From: Ovis canadensis
Taxonomy: Eukaryota; Chordata; Mammalia; Artiodactyla; Bovidae
NCBI RefSeq assembly: GCF_042477335.2
Contig: NC_091255.1
Span: 45,486,501 to 45,550,500, forward strand
Reading direction: 5' to 3'
Length of the DNA stretch: 64,000 nucleotides
The position numbers were made by a program, and so were the translations under genes. Under the pieces are notes generated by a model, which was not told the origin of the DNA, searched no databases, and saw nothing but the letters and a program-made list of their open reading frames with translations. How positions within the stretch are numbered: the stretch's first letter is position 1; each line of letters opens with the position of its first letter. Positions 41,865-53,330 of the stretch are shown in pieces.

Positions 41865-42330
41865 TATCTACGGCTGCCAACAAATTTACCCGAAAGCTTA
41901 GAAACCTGAAACAATTTCATCTATTTATTATCTCATACGGTTTTTGTGGGTTACGAGTTTCAGAGGAGCTTAGCTGAGTAGTTCTGGCTAGCTGTCTCTT
42001 GAGAAGTCATAGTCAGATGTCAGTGCTGTCCTCTTAAGACTTGACCACTGGAGGGACCACTTCCAAGATGGGTCACTCACCTGATGATGGCTGTTGGTTG
42101 GGGACCTCAACTCTTCAGTTTATGGGTCTCTCCATAGGGCTGCTTGAGTGTTCTCAACCATGGCAGCTGGTTTCCTCCCAAGCAAGTGATCTAGGAGCAA
42201 GAATAAGGAGAAAGTCACTTGTCTGTCATGCCACTTGACCCTATTTAGTGGGGGTCCAGGGACTCAGAATATGAAAACCAGGAGGTAGGATTCATGGGGC
42301 CCATGCTGGAAGCTGGCTACCACAGGTAAT
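41865..42330. mobile_element. Ancient repeat relic, tentatively MaLR (MLT1-like) LTR
   Basis: 'tttattatctcatacggttttt', 'gagcttagctgagtagttctggc', 'cttccaagatgggtcactcac', 'ctctccatagggctgcttgag' and 'catggcagctggtttcc' occur in a well-known old mammalian repeat. I am not sure of the class. Noncoding. Confidence 0.4.
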
Positions 42331-43229
42331 CTGATCACTTCCATTTCACAGATGGAGAAAACTGAGGCTCACCAGAGTTATTCTAGTCACCCAAAGCAGA
42401 GGCTTGAACACTGATTTTTTTTCTATTCTGTGAGCCCAGCAACCTCCTACTATCCCCAGCCCCTTAGGAGAAGAAACCGCTGGTGGTGAAGCCTAGATCT
42501 GTGTGCCCCCAGCTGTGCAGAGGGGAGGGGTGACAATCAGGCCTCCCAGGCCTGCAAAATAAATATAATCACATGTTTGTCTCAGCAGAAAGAGAGCTTC
42601 CAGGCAGTGAGGGAGGAGGGGGTTCTCTTCATCTAAACATGTTTTTGCCCTGATGGGCTGTGTTTTCCATTTAAAACCACACTCGAGATGGCTGGGAAAA
42701 TATGCCTAATCCTAGTGTATTTTTCAGAAATTCAACCTGTTGGGTTTCTTGCCCCTTTCTCAGCGTCCCCAAGGGTAGGCTTATTCCAGCCCCACAGCCT
42801 TAGTGGTTCACTCACAGGGTGGTCTCAGACCCCTGCCTCACCCTCTCTGAGCCCCCAGGAACTAGCGCAGCAGCCAAGTCTCTTCTGGGGTTGGAGCAAC
42901 ATCAGTCTTCGTGTTGATGTCAGTAGACTTTGGGGAGGAAATGTCTTTTCTGCTGCTTTCTTCCATAGCCCTCTCCCCAGTTTTCCTTCTCCCAGTTAGT
43001 TAGCAGGAGTGGGCTTGGGGCAAAATAGGGTCAGGAAAGAACACAATGAGTAAGACCAGAGAGTGGCCGACGTGACAGGTCTCAGAATGACACTGCAGTC
43101 TCCAGGCAGCTCCCTTTTGTGGGCACACCCCATCCTCTTTTCTATGCATTGACATCTCTCCTAGATGTCTAGCTAGATGGATTTCACAGCAGACAATGCT
43201 GCAGAGTTGGGGGAGACCCTTGGGCTCAT
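42331..43229. other. Intergenic, possible noncoding element at 42545-42740
   Basis: 42340-42420 is MIR-like in reverse. 42545-42740 is AT-rich with AAACATGTTT at 42635-42644 and is not a recognised repeat. Nothing else seen. Confidence 0.35.
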
Positions 43230-43428
43230 GGGCTTCCTTCATAGCTCAGTCGGTAAAGAATCTGCCTGCAATGCAGGAGACCCAGCTTCGATCCCTGGGT
43301 CAGGAAGATCCCCTGGAGAAGGAAATGGCAGCCCACTCCAGTATTCCTGCCTGGAGAATCCCATGGACAGAGGAGCCTGGCAGTCCATGGGGTCTCAAGA
43401 ATTGGACACAACTTAACAACAAAACCAC
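43230..43428 (+). mobile_element. Bov-tA SINE
   Basis: 'gggcttccttcatagctcag' head, 'gcaatgcaggagacccagc', 'cccactccagtattcctgcc' and 'gaattggacacaactta', with a CCA-rich tail. Confidence 0.92.
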
Positions 43429-43656
43429 CACCACTTGGGCTCATAGAAAATGGAGAAACTGGCATTCAGAGAAGGAAAAAACTTGCCTCCAGGAGCCACA
43501 GCCTCCTGGTGTGGCTCTGCCCAGTGGCCACCATCAAGATCAAAGGTCAGTGCACTCCTTCCGTCAGGCTAACTCTCCTGACGGGAAAGGACCACAGGGC
43601 GCATCAGAAATACCAGGGACCTTCTTGAGTCACGACTCTTGACTCAAGAATTCCAT

Positions 43657-43930
43657 GCTACTGCTAAGCCGCTTTAGTTGCGTCCAACTCTGTGCAACCC
43701 CATAGATGGCAGCCCACTAGGCTCCTCTGTCCCTGGGATTCTCCAGGCAAGAATACTGGAGTGGGTTGCCATTTCTTTCTCCAATGCATGAAAGCAAAAA
43801 GTGAAAGAGAAGTCGCTCAGTCATGCCCAGCTCTTAGCAACCCCATGGACTGCAGTCTTCCAGGCTCCTCCGTCCATGGGATTTTCCAGGCAAGAGTAGT
43901 GGAGTGGGTTGCCATTGCCTTCTCCAAAGA
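43657..43930 (-). mobile_element. Bov-A2 dimeric SINE
   Basis: Two monomers ('ccactaggctcctctgtcc' and 'cttccaggctcctccgtcc') separated by 'gcatgaaagcaaaaagtgaaa'. The usual TGC tail is reduced to 'atgctactgctaag'. Confidence 0.93.
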
Positions 43931-46900
43931 ATTCCATAGCCATTTCTTTACTCCCATCACAATTCTTGAGTAGAGGGGCGGGCAGTGGCGGCATGGGTTT
44001 GTGCTGGAAGCTTGCAGTTGGAGCCCCTGGGGGATGAGGCAGGCGGGAGCAGCAGGAGGAACCTGGTTCTCCACTTTAGACCGGGGGAAGCAAGCCTCCA
44101 GGCCTCAGTTTTTCCAGCTAGAAAAGAGATGTGTTTCTCCAGCCTGGCCCTGCTGCTAATTGCAGATAAGAGCCTTCCCCTGCTGACTCTGGCCTCTAAG
44201 CACTGAGGACATGAACTTGGCCTTCTCTCTCCTGACCTCTGACTCCCAGTTTCCTCTGTAGTGGGGTCAGGGAACAGGAAATAAATCCTGAGGGAGGGTG
44301 AGAGTCACTCAGGTCACTTGCGAGGTTGGACTGCAGGAGAATGGATGGATACTAAATTAGAAGGACTTCCTAGCCTAGCAGGCAGTGGCCCTGCAGAGAG
44401 TGGCCACATCCCCAGTGGGAAGGGGGATCCTCTCTCCCAAGACCGCCTCCTTCCTGGGGCCAGGGAAAGGGTGTGTGGCATGGAGGGGGCTAGACTCCTG
44501 GACACTGCTGGGATGCTCTTCCCCACCAGCTTCACGAACCCACAAGCCACCTGTCCCATCACAAAGCTACATAGAACCTCTGCAGGAGGGACCATCCTCT
44601 GGTGCCTACCCTTCCATCGCAGCTCTGGCCCTAGGCTTCCTGCTTGGTGGAGGCAGTGAGGTAAGATGAGGTGGGGAGAAAGGAAGTGTCTCTGAAAAGG
44701 ATAGAATGGCAGTAGGGGGCAGCTGTCCAATTGTGGGGGAAAGGCTTGGAGAAGACAAACATTTCCACAAACAAAAAGAAGAAGGAGAAAAACATTCCAC
44801 TAGGAAAAGCCGGTGGCAAGGCCTGCCTTTTGAGTCCTTTATTCAACCCTCAGATGCTGGGAGAGACCCAGAAACCTTGGAAAGCAGCAGCTAGTGGAGT
44901 GAAAGCTTAGGAGACAGAACTCTGTGATGGAGGGCAGATTTTTAAACAAATAAGAATGTCAGGGAGTATTAAGCATTTAAAAAATATAATAAATTGGTAT
45001 GATAGAGAGTTGTTGGAGGCTGCAATAGATGGAGTGGTCATGGGGGGTATCTCTAAAGAGGTGACATTTGAGCTGACACCCAAAAGCCAAGAAGGAGCCA
45101 GCCTTGTGCAGAACCAGAGGGAAAGCTTTCTGGGCAGAAGTCACAGCCAGTGCAAAGCTTGGTGGATTTTGAGCCAGAGCAAGAAGGCCCAAGTGCGTGG
45201 AGCAAAACTGGCCAGAGGTGGGGTGAGAGAAGTGGCCAGATCATGGAGGGCCTTGTGAGGTAAGGCACGGAGGTTGAATTCTCTGCTAAATGCGAGAGAA
45301 AACCACCAGAGGGTTTTTTGAGTAGGGGAGTGATGAGATCCAATTTATGTGTTTAAAAGATCCGGTTGCTGTGTGGAGAATGGATTATAGGTGCCAGCAT
45401 GGAGGCTGAGAGGGAAGGTCAGACCTGGGCTGCTGCAATGTCGGGCTGACAGCCGCTGGCGGCAGTGGAGACAGAGGGAAGAGCCAGATTCTGGGTTTGG
45501 TTTAGAATTCGAGCCAGCAAGCCCTGCTGACAACTGGTTGTGGCTGAGGGTCAACAGGAAGAGAGGAGCTGACACTTGGGCTTTTGGCGGGAGCAGCTGA
45601 GAGGCTGGTGGAGCCTCGCTGTGTCTTGTGTGGACTGCATTCTCCATTCATCTCCTGCTGCTGCCATCCTGGGCCTGCCTCGGCAGAGGCTGCAGCACAG
45701 GTTCATTCACGGATTCCCACAAGAGGTATATCTTAAGCTCAAGTCAGACCCCTTCCAGTCCCCAGCCCCGCCCTCTGCAGACCCTGCCCAGCTTCTGCAA
45801 TCAGGGTAGACAGCTACCCTTCCCTCCAGCCTGCAGGGTGTGGCCTCGTACACTGCTGCCCAGATGTGGGGTGGACATGAGGGGCCTTGGAGAGCTTGAA
45901 AGTCTCTGAGTAGTGAGACACTCTGAAGGAGGATGGGGGGAACAGAGGGAGCATTCCTGTCCAGGGGATGGAGTCCCCACCAATCCCTGTACCCAGGAAG
46001 GCAGGTCCTGATAGACACCTGTCATTGTGGAGGGTGATGAATGACAAACACTACTCAGGAGTCTTGGGCGCCTGGACTGAGACACTGCCAGAAGATCCCC
46101 AAGAGTGTCTATGCCTGAGGGTCATAGTTGTCTTCTGAAGGTCCTGCGCGGTGGAGGCTCAGACCGGTTAAGTGACTTACCAAAGGTGACAGCAGTTTCT
46201 CAAGCAGAGCCTCAGGTCTCATTTGTCTTGCTCTGGGCATCTTGAGATAAAGCCCCAAAGTTTTAGGCTACACAGCTCTGCTCTGAGTCACCAAGCTCAG
46301 CTCACAATTCTCCGTTCCCTTCTAGCCCGATCCTCACTTGCTTCTAAGCCCATGCCCAAGCCTCTCCTCCTGTCCCCAGTGTTCTTTCCGTTTTCTAACT
46401 GCATCCCATTTCTCTCTTCTAGAAAACCATTCCTCACCACTCACACCTGCCTGGATACCCCCATGTGTTGCTCCCTAAGACCCCGGTGCCCCCACTGCCC
46501 ACTCATGCCCTTCCGCAGCTGGGGTGGGGTCCCGAAGCTGTGGATGGCAGCTCCGTGCCGGTGTCCCCTCCCCCACCTTGGAGCCCCAGTCTGTCAGCAG
46601 TGATGGATGCTGGGCAGCAGTCCCTTGGAACGGATCCTGGATCTAAAAGCCTCACGCAGCCATCCTGGGCGGGAGGCGGGGGAGGGACACGGGGGTCCCC
46701 CAGAGCCCGGCTCCCTGCCATGAATCAGGCGGCCGGCAGAGCCAATTAGCGTAGACAAGAGCCCGGCGATGAATCATGAGCCCATTACTTAGGCCGGCTT
46801 GCCCCTCCCCCCGCCAAATGGGGAAGAGGGGTCCTTCCTCCCTTGGATGGTCCTCTCTTCCCCAGAGCACCTCCCTCTCAGAACTGGAGAAGACCCTTGA

Positions 46901-47639
46901 CTCTCATATCCCAGAAGCATGTCATTGGCAAGGCAGAGGGCACTGGATGCTTCCAGATGGGACACCCCCACCCCCCACCACCAACCAGACTGGTTCAACC
47001 TGAGAAAAGACCTGATAGGTGAGCCCTTAGCCTGGCCTTTCCCCCTTTTCTCCATCCTCCAAGGACAGAGAGCTAGACCTGAGTTGTCAGGTTATGGGAA
47101 AGATGAGTCCTGGATGGCTTCAGACCCAAGTCAGCTCCCAAGATCCAAACCCGCCCCTCCTCTGACAGAGGACGAAGGTGAAGGGCGCAGAAGGTGCTGT
47201 CAGAGACCCAGGACAGGCAGCTGACAACCACACCCCGTCAGCCCGGCCAGTGCCTTGCTCTCTCTCCTGAGCCCATGGGAGTCTCCGTGTTGATGTCAGT
47301 CACAGCATGCTGAAGCCTCAAAGCTGGACTCTCAGGCCTGGTCAGTGGTTGGCCTCAAGTCCATGTTGGGCAGCGGCAGAAGGGGTAGGGAGTGAAGGAT
47401 CCTCTGGACACTCTTGGGTAGGATTAGTTGGAGAATTAATAGTGGCAATGGGCGAGTCAGAGAAGGTGGAGAGAGAAACTATCAGAGCTTTGGCTGCCAA
47501 GTGAATTTACAGATGAGATTACTAAGGCATGGAGAGGTTAAGGGACTTGTCCAAGGTCCCAGAGCAAGAATGTGGGAACTGGATTTGAACCCCAGCCAGG
47601 CTGACTTTGGTACTTGAGCAAATGTCCTCTGAACCACAT
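43931..47639. other. Intergenic with one old repeat and a CpG-bearing motif block
   Basis: 44950-45460 resembles an old mammalian repeat ('ggtgacatttgagctgacacc', 'gatcatggagggccttgtgag', 'gtgtggagaatggattatagg'). 47500-47610 is reverse MIR. 46660-46810 is GC-rich with homeodomain and bZIP-like motifs. Frames up to 148 codons are not coding by any sign I can see. Confidence 0.45.
46660..46810. promoter_or_regulatory. Candidate noncoding regulatory block
   Basis: ATGAATCA occurs twice (46720-46727 and 46769-46776), flanking CAATTAGC at 46743-46750, in a GC-rich setting with several CpGs and no repeat signature. Function is inferred. Confidence 0.3.
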
Positions 47640-48180
47640 CTGAGACTCTGATTCTGTCCTGAACTTGGTCTCCTTTATCTCACTGCCTAGTCGACATCAT
47701 CAACCAGCTGTCTGGCAGGGGCCTCAAACTCAACATGTTGCAGTCTGAGCTCATTATCCCTCACTCCCCAGCCCACTCCTCCCTCCTGCAAAAGGGACCT
47801 TCAGCTACAGCTGCCCAAGCCAGCATTGGCTGCCCAAGCTGGCACCATGGGGCTATTGCTTCCTCTTCTCTTTCTTCCTCCATGTCATGACCTGGACCAA
47901 TGGACCACGCATTGGTCCATTCTATGAAATGGGCCTGTCACTTTTGGGCCCCTGCTTCCCAGCTGTGAGGCAGTGCGGTGGCTCAGCCCCAGAGCCCCTC
48001 ACACTTGCACAATTCCAGGACCCTCTCAATGGGCTTCCAGCCCACCCCCCCCCCACTCAATTCCTTCCTCCATGTTGCTCACTGAATGCAATGCACATCT
48101 CCAAATAACAATCTAATCTTTCATTTCCTGCTTTAGAAATGTTGGCTCCCATAACTTTCAAAATAAAGCAAGTGGGTCCA

Positions 48181-48440
48181 GGACTTCCCTGGTTGCCAAT
48201 GCAAGGGACACAGGTTTGATCCCTGGAGGGGGACAATTCCACATGCTGCAGAGCAACTAAGCCTAAGTGCCACAACTACTGAACCCTGCTGCAACTGCTG
48301 AGCCTAAAACTCAGTACTCTGCACTAAGAGAAGCCACCACAACGAGAAGCTCATACACGTCAATGAAGGGTACCCTCACTTGCCACAACTAAATAAAGCC
48401 TGCTTACAGAGATGAAGACCCAGCGAAGTAGATAAATAAG
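48181..48440 (+). mobile_element. CHR SINE, near full length
   Basis: 'ggacttccctggttgcc' head, 'caggtttgatccctgg', 'cagagcaactaagcctaag', the repeated 'cacaactactgaa' body and 'gaagacccagcgaag'. Target-site duplication: aagtgggtcca 48170-48180 and aagtgggttca 48441-48451. Confidence 0.88.
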
Positions 48441-48454
48441 AAGTGGGTTCAGCA

Positions 48455-48625
48455 TACTTGTCTTTTAATATATATACATTTGGTTGCGCTGGGTCTTAGT
48501 TGTTGCTGTGGCATACAGAATCTTTTACTTGCAGTATGTGGGATCTCTAGTTGCAGCATGTGGGATTCAACCTGTATTGAAGACGTGGGGTCTTCACCAC
48601 TGGACTACCAGGGAAGTCCCCAGCA
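48455..48625 (-). mobile_element. CHR SINE
   Basis: T/A-rich tail, then 'ttggttgcgctgggtcttag', 'agttgcagcatgtgggat' and the reverse head 'ggactaccagggaagtccc'. Inserted immediately after the plus-strand CHR. Confidence 0.85.
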
Positions 48626-49289
48626 AACCTTTCTAAGCCCACCTCTGACCACCTCCCTCTCACATCTAACGAGCTGCTGGCCACATGGGATTGTTCCCCT
48701 TGCCCAGATGTGCCAAGGTTTTCACTCCCCTCTGCTTTGGCTCACACTGTACCTCTGCCCAGAACATCCCTTTCCCCGCCTCTACTTGGCAAACTTGTAC
48801 TATTCCTTCTAAGATCAGACAGATGTCATCTCAACGCAGCTTTCCCTGCCCTGCTCAGCAGGATGAATTGCTCCCTCCTCTGCGCTCCCACAGCACTTTG
48901 CTCAAACTGCTAGCCCAGCACTTCCACACCAGCAGATCCCTTAGCAGGTATCTGCTAGTCCATTCCTGAGAGGAGGGGCTGTGGCTTGCTCAACTTTGCT
49001 CCTTTGATGGGGTCTGGGGCATTAGAGATGTTCCATAAAGTCTTGAGAGATGTTGGAGGGCTCACTCTCACTTTTTTCTCTTGTCTCTAACTTCCTGTTC
49101 TTCTGGCCTTGCTCCCAAGCTGAAACCATCCAATTCAAGGAGTCTTGCTGGAAGGCACTCCTGACAGTTGGCCATGGTCTGCATGACCCCTGGAACTCAA
49201 GTACCTGATCTGGACCAGAAAACAAATTGCAGTCAGGGGATCTGGATTTTGAATCAAACTACAAAACTTGAACACGTCATTTCTCTTCT

Positions 49290-50960
49290 GGGTCTCAGTG
49301 TTCTTTTTGTTTCTTTTAATTTTAATTGGGGTAACTTGATTTATAACATTATAATAACATTATTTGAGCTTCATGATTACAGCATTATATTTCTACTTCT
49401 GTATACCCTACAATGTGCTTACCACCAAAAATTTAGTTTCCATCTCTCAGCAAACAGTTCATCCCCTTTGCCCATTTCACTCTCCCCTTCCCCCTTCCAC
49501 TCCAGTAACCACCACTGGTCTCTGTATCTATGTTTGTCTTTGTTTGATTTGGCTTGTTTATTTTATTTTCATTTATTAGTTTTTTTATATTTCACATATT
49601 AGTAAAATCATACCATATTTGTCTTTCTCCATTTGGCTTATTTCACTTAATGTAATACCCTCAAAGTCCATCCATGTTGTTACAAAGGACAAGATTTTGT
49701 CTTTTTATGGCTGAGTAGTGTGTGTGTATGTGTGTGTGTATGTATGTACGCACCAGTTCTTTTTTAATTGAATTATCATCAATTTGCAATGTTAGTTTCA
49801 GGTTTATAACAATGATTCAGTATTTTTATAGCTTATACTCCATTTATAGTAATTATAAAACACTGATTATATTCTCTGTGTTGAGCATTACATCCTTGTA
49901 TCTCATTTATTTCATACCTATTATTTTGTGCCTCTTAATCCCCTACCCCTATTTTGCTCCTGCCTCCATCTCTCTCCCCACTGGTAACCATTAGTTTGTT
50001 CTCTATATCCTTGAATCTATTTCCGTTTCATTATATTCATTCATTGCTTTAATTTTTAGATTCTACATATAAGCGAAAACATTCAGTATTTGCCTTTCTC
50101 TGCTTGACTTATTTCACTAACATAACTGTCAAGTCCATCCATGTGGTTGCAAATGAAAAAAATTATGCTCTTTTTTATGACTGAGTAGTATTCTATTTTT
50201 ATATTACCACATCTTCCTTGCCCGCGCATCTTTTTTCTTTCTTTTTTAAAAAGCTTTTTATTTTACATTGGAATATAGTTGATTAACAATGACATATGAG
50301 TTTCAGGTGCACAACAAAGTGATTCATTTATACATATACATGTATCTAATCTTTTTCAAATTCTTTTCCCATTTAGGTTGTTACATAATATTGAGCAGCG
50401 TTCCCGGTGCTATACAGTAGGTCCTTATTGGTTATCCATTTTAAAACAGGTTTCTTGGCCACACTGTGCAGCATGTGGGATCTTAGTTCCCTGACCAGGA
50501 TGGAACCCGTGGCCCCTGCAGCAGAAGCGTGGAAATCTTAACCACTGGACCACCAGGGAAGTCCCTGGCTATCCATTTTAAATGCAGCAATGTGTACATG
50601 TCAATCCCAAACTCCCTAACTATCTCTCCTCCCCACCCTCTCCCACCTGGTAACCATAAGTCTGTTCATGCATCTGCTGATGGACGTTTACATTGCTTCC
50701 ATGTCTTGGCTATTGTAAATAATGCCATGATGAACACAGGTGTGCAGATATCTCTTTGGATTCGTGTTTTTGTATTCTTTGGATAAATACCCAGAAGTGA
50801 GATAGCTGGATCCTATGATATTTCTATTGTTAGCTTTTTGGAGAAACTCCATACTGTTTTCCATAGTGGCTGCATCAATTTATACTCCCACCAACAGTGT
50901 CGGAGGGTTACCTTTTCTCCACATCCTTGTCAATACTTGTTATTTCTTGCCTCAGGGATC
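49290..50960 (-). mobile_element. Ruminant L1 fragments, interrupted by a CHR SINE
   Basis: AT-rich L1-type sequence in several pieces. 'ccatagtggctgcatcaat' and 'actcccaccaacagtgtcgg' near 50860-50900 are typical reverse L1 3' sequence, and 'ttgattaacaatgacatatgag' near 50280 is typical ruminant L1. No open ORF2 segment remains. A GT-rich run lies at 49718-49745. Confidence 0.75.
50442..50566 (-). mobile_element. CHR SINE inserted in L1
   Basis: Reverse CHR: 'gccacactgtgcagcatgtgg', 'cttagttccctgaccaggatgg' and 'ccactggaccaccagggaagtccc'. The L1 flanks repeat ggttatccatttta (about 50429-50442) and ggctatccatttta (50568-50581), a 14-bp target-site duplication with one difference. Confidence 0.85.
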
Positions 50961-51771
50961 TTATGTTAAGTGAGGGAATGAGTAGAGGGTGATGACATTT
51001 CTAAAGACCCTTCCAGTTCTGATGTCACATGAATTTATTGCTTTATGAGTTCATGCCCTGTGGAGGTCTCTGAATCACTGGCAGGATATGTGAATGAGAA
51101 ACAAGAGCTGTATCTTGAGGGTGGATTATTCAGGGAGGTGGTGCCTAAGAGCAAGAGGGATCAATTGGAGAGAAGGTCAGGGCAGACACTCACTGAGAGG
51201 ATGGCTGTAGCTCTTCTGATTCAGTTAACTGAGGAAATCAATGGTCTGACCTGAGGCGGGAGCCAGGGAAAAGCCTGGGGGTTGGAGACTCTCAGGGAAT
51301 GAATGGATGGGGGTGGCATCCTTTCTGCAGCCTCTCTCAGGGCTGAACCGAGGTTACTACAGACAGAACAGGGCTGGGAGGGCTGGAGTTCAGGGAAGGA
51401 GCAATGCAAGGGGGAAAACCTGCTATTACAACTGGTGGATGGGAAGATGGGGAGAATTGGGATGCAATAAAAACAGAGAGAACCTCATGGCCACACATTT
51501 AAATGGGCTTATGATGCGGGAGACAAGGCCTCCACAGCAGTCAACCCCCAAACCAGAGCTGGGATCTAGTCCTGGCTCTGCCACTGGATTGTGGTTGTGG
51601 GACTTGAGCAAGTTCCTATTAGCCTTTGAGTCTCCATTTCGTCATCTGTGAAATAACGGGGTATTCTTCAAATGAACTGCTCTACAAAACAGATCTCAGA
51701 CTCAGAAAGCGAACAGACTTGTGGTTGCCAAGGGGAGAGGTGCAGGGGTGGGATAGATTGGGAATTTATAT
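50961..51771. other. Intergenic with a MIR-like piece
   Basis: 51540-51665 resembles MIR ('ctagtcctggctctgccactgg', 'gacttgagcaagttcc', 'tttcgtcatctgtgaaataac'). Nothing else recognised. Confidence 0.45.
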
Positions 51772-51970
51772 GGGCTTCCCTGACGGCTCAGTGATAAAGA
51801 ATTCACCTCCACAATGCAGGAGACACAGGTTCAATCCCTCGGTCAGGAACGTCCCCTGCAGGAGGAAATAGCTACCCACTCCAGTATTCTTGCCTGAAGA
51901 ACCCCATGGACTGAAGAGCCTACAGTCTAAAGGGTCACAGAGTTAGACAGAGAGACGACTGAGCACACAC
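51772..51970 (+). mobile_element. Bov-tA SINE
   Basis: 'gggcttccctgacggctcag' head, 'ggttcaatccctcggtcagg' and 'cccactccagtattcttgcc', ending 'gacgactgagcacacac'. Confidence 0.92.
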
Positions 51971-52107
51971 GAGCTATTATATGCAGAACAAATAAACAAC
52001 AAAGTCCTATCATGTAACCCAGGTCACTGTATTCAGTGTCCAGTTACCCAGGTAACTATATTCATTATGATAAACCATAATGGAAAAGAATATGAAAAAG
52101 AATATAT

Positions 52108-52178
52108 TAGGTTAATCAAAAAGCTCGTTTGGGTTTTTCCATAACATCCTACAGAAAAAAACCCAATCTAACTTTTTG
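52108..52178. mobile_element. mariner-type MITE piece
   Basis: Inverted arms: 'ggttaatcaaaaagctcg' with 'tttgggtttttcc' on the left, and 'aaaaaaacccaatctaact' with 'ttttga' on the right. This is the short mariner element common in bovids. The outermost right terminal bases are missing where BovB begins. Confidence 0.8.
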
Positions 52179-53224
52179 ATCTGTGTGGATCACGATAAAC
52201 TGTGGAAAATTCTGAAAGAGATGGGAATACCAGACCACCTGACCTGACTCTTGAGAAACCTATACGCAGGTCAGGAAGCAACAGTTAGACCTGGACATGG
52301 AACAACAGACTGGTTCCAAATAGGAAAAGGAGTACATCAAGGCTGTATATTGTCACCCTGCTTATTTACCTTCTATGCAGAATACATCATGAGAAACGCT
52401 GGGCTGGAAGAAACACAAGCTGGAATCAAGATTGCCAGGAGAAATATCAGTAACCTCAGATATGCGGATGACACCACCTTTATGGCAGAAAGTGAAGAGG
52501 AACTAAAAAGCCTCTTGATGAAAGTGAAAGAAGAGAGTGAAAAAGTGGGCTTAAGGCTCAACATTCAGAAAACTAAGATCATGGCATCTGGTTCCATCAC
52601 TTCATGGGAAATAGATGGAGAAACAGTGTCAGACTTTATTTTTTGGGCTCCAAAATCACTGCAGATGGTGACTGCAACCGTGAAATTAAAAGACGCTTAC
52701 TCCTTGGAAGAAAAGTTATGACCAACCTAGATAGCATATTCAAAAGCAGAGACATTACTTTGCCAACAAAGATCCGTCTAGTCAAGGCTATGGTTTTTCC
52801 AGTGGTCATGTGTGGATGTGAGAGTTGGACTGTGAAAAAAGCTGAGAGCCGAAGAATTGAAGCTTTTGAACTGTGGTGTTGGAGAAGACTCTTGAGAGTC
52901 CCTTGGACTGCAAGGAGACCCAACCAGTCCATTCTAAAGGAGATCAACCCTGGGATTTCTTTGGGACTAATGATTCTAAAGCTGAAACTCCAGTACTTTG
53001 GCCACCTCATGCCAAGAGTTGACTCATTGGAAAAGACTGATGCTGGGAGGGATTGGGGGCAGGAGGAAAAGGGGACGACCGAGGATGAGATGTCTGGATG
53101 GCATCACTGACTCGATGGATGTGAGTTTGGGTGAACTCCGGGAGTTGGTAATGGACAGGGAGGCCTGGTGTGCTGCAATTCATGGGGGTCAAAAAAAGTC
53201 AGACACGACTGGGCGACTGAACTG
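52178..53224 (+). mobile_element. BovB (RTE) LINE, 5' truncated, with RT motif
   Basis: About 1 kb of BovB ORF2 and its 3' tail. The reverse transcriptase Y-A-D-D motif is at 52461-52472, in the frame 52251-52721. The downstream segments lie in other frames (52604-53110, 52998-53225), so there are at least two frameshifts. It starts inside the RT domain and is inactive. Confidence 0.95.
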
Positions 53225-53330
53225 AATATATACGTATAACTGAATCAATTTGCTTATAGCAGAAATTAACATAACATTGTAAAGCAACTATACTTCAATA
53301 AAAAAAACTTTAAAAATAGTAATACTGGGG

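Larger units (their letters stand above)
47640..49060 (+). mobile_element. L2 LINE interrupted by two CHR SINEs
   Basis: L2-like 5' part 47640-48169 ('cagtctgagctcattatccc', 'ccactcctccctcctgc') and 3' part 48626-49060 ('gctttggctcacactgtacc', 'ctgcccagaacatccctttcc', 'ccattcctgagaggagggg'). Between them are a plus-strand CHR (48181-48440) and a minus-strand CHR (48455-48625). Confidence 0.65.
51975..53330 (+). mobile_element. Ruminant L1 3' end split by a mariner-BovB insertion
   Basis: 51975-52108 ('caaataaacaacaaagtcc', 'gataaaccataatggaaaag') and 53225-53330 ('acgtataactgaatcaattt', 'gcaactatacttcaataaa') are two halves of one L1 3' end. The gap holds a mariner piece joined to a truncated BovB. 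Confidence 0.8.
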
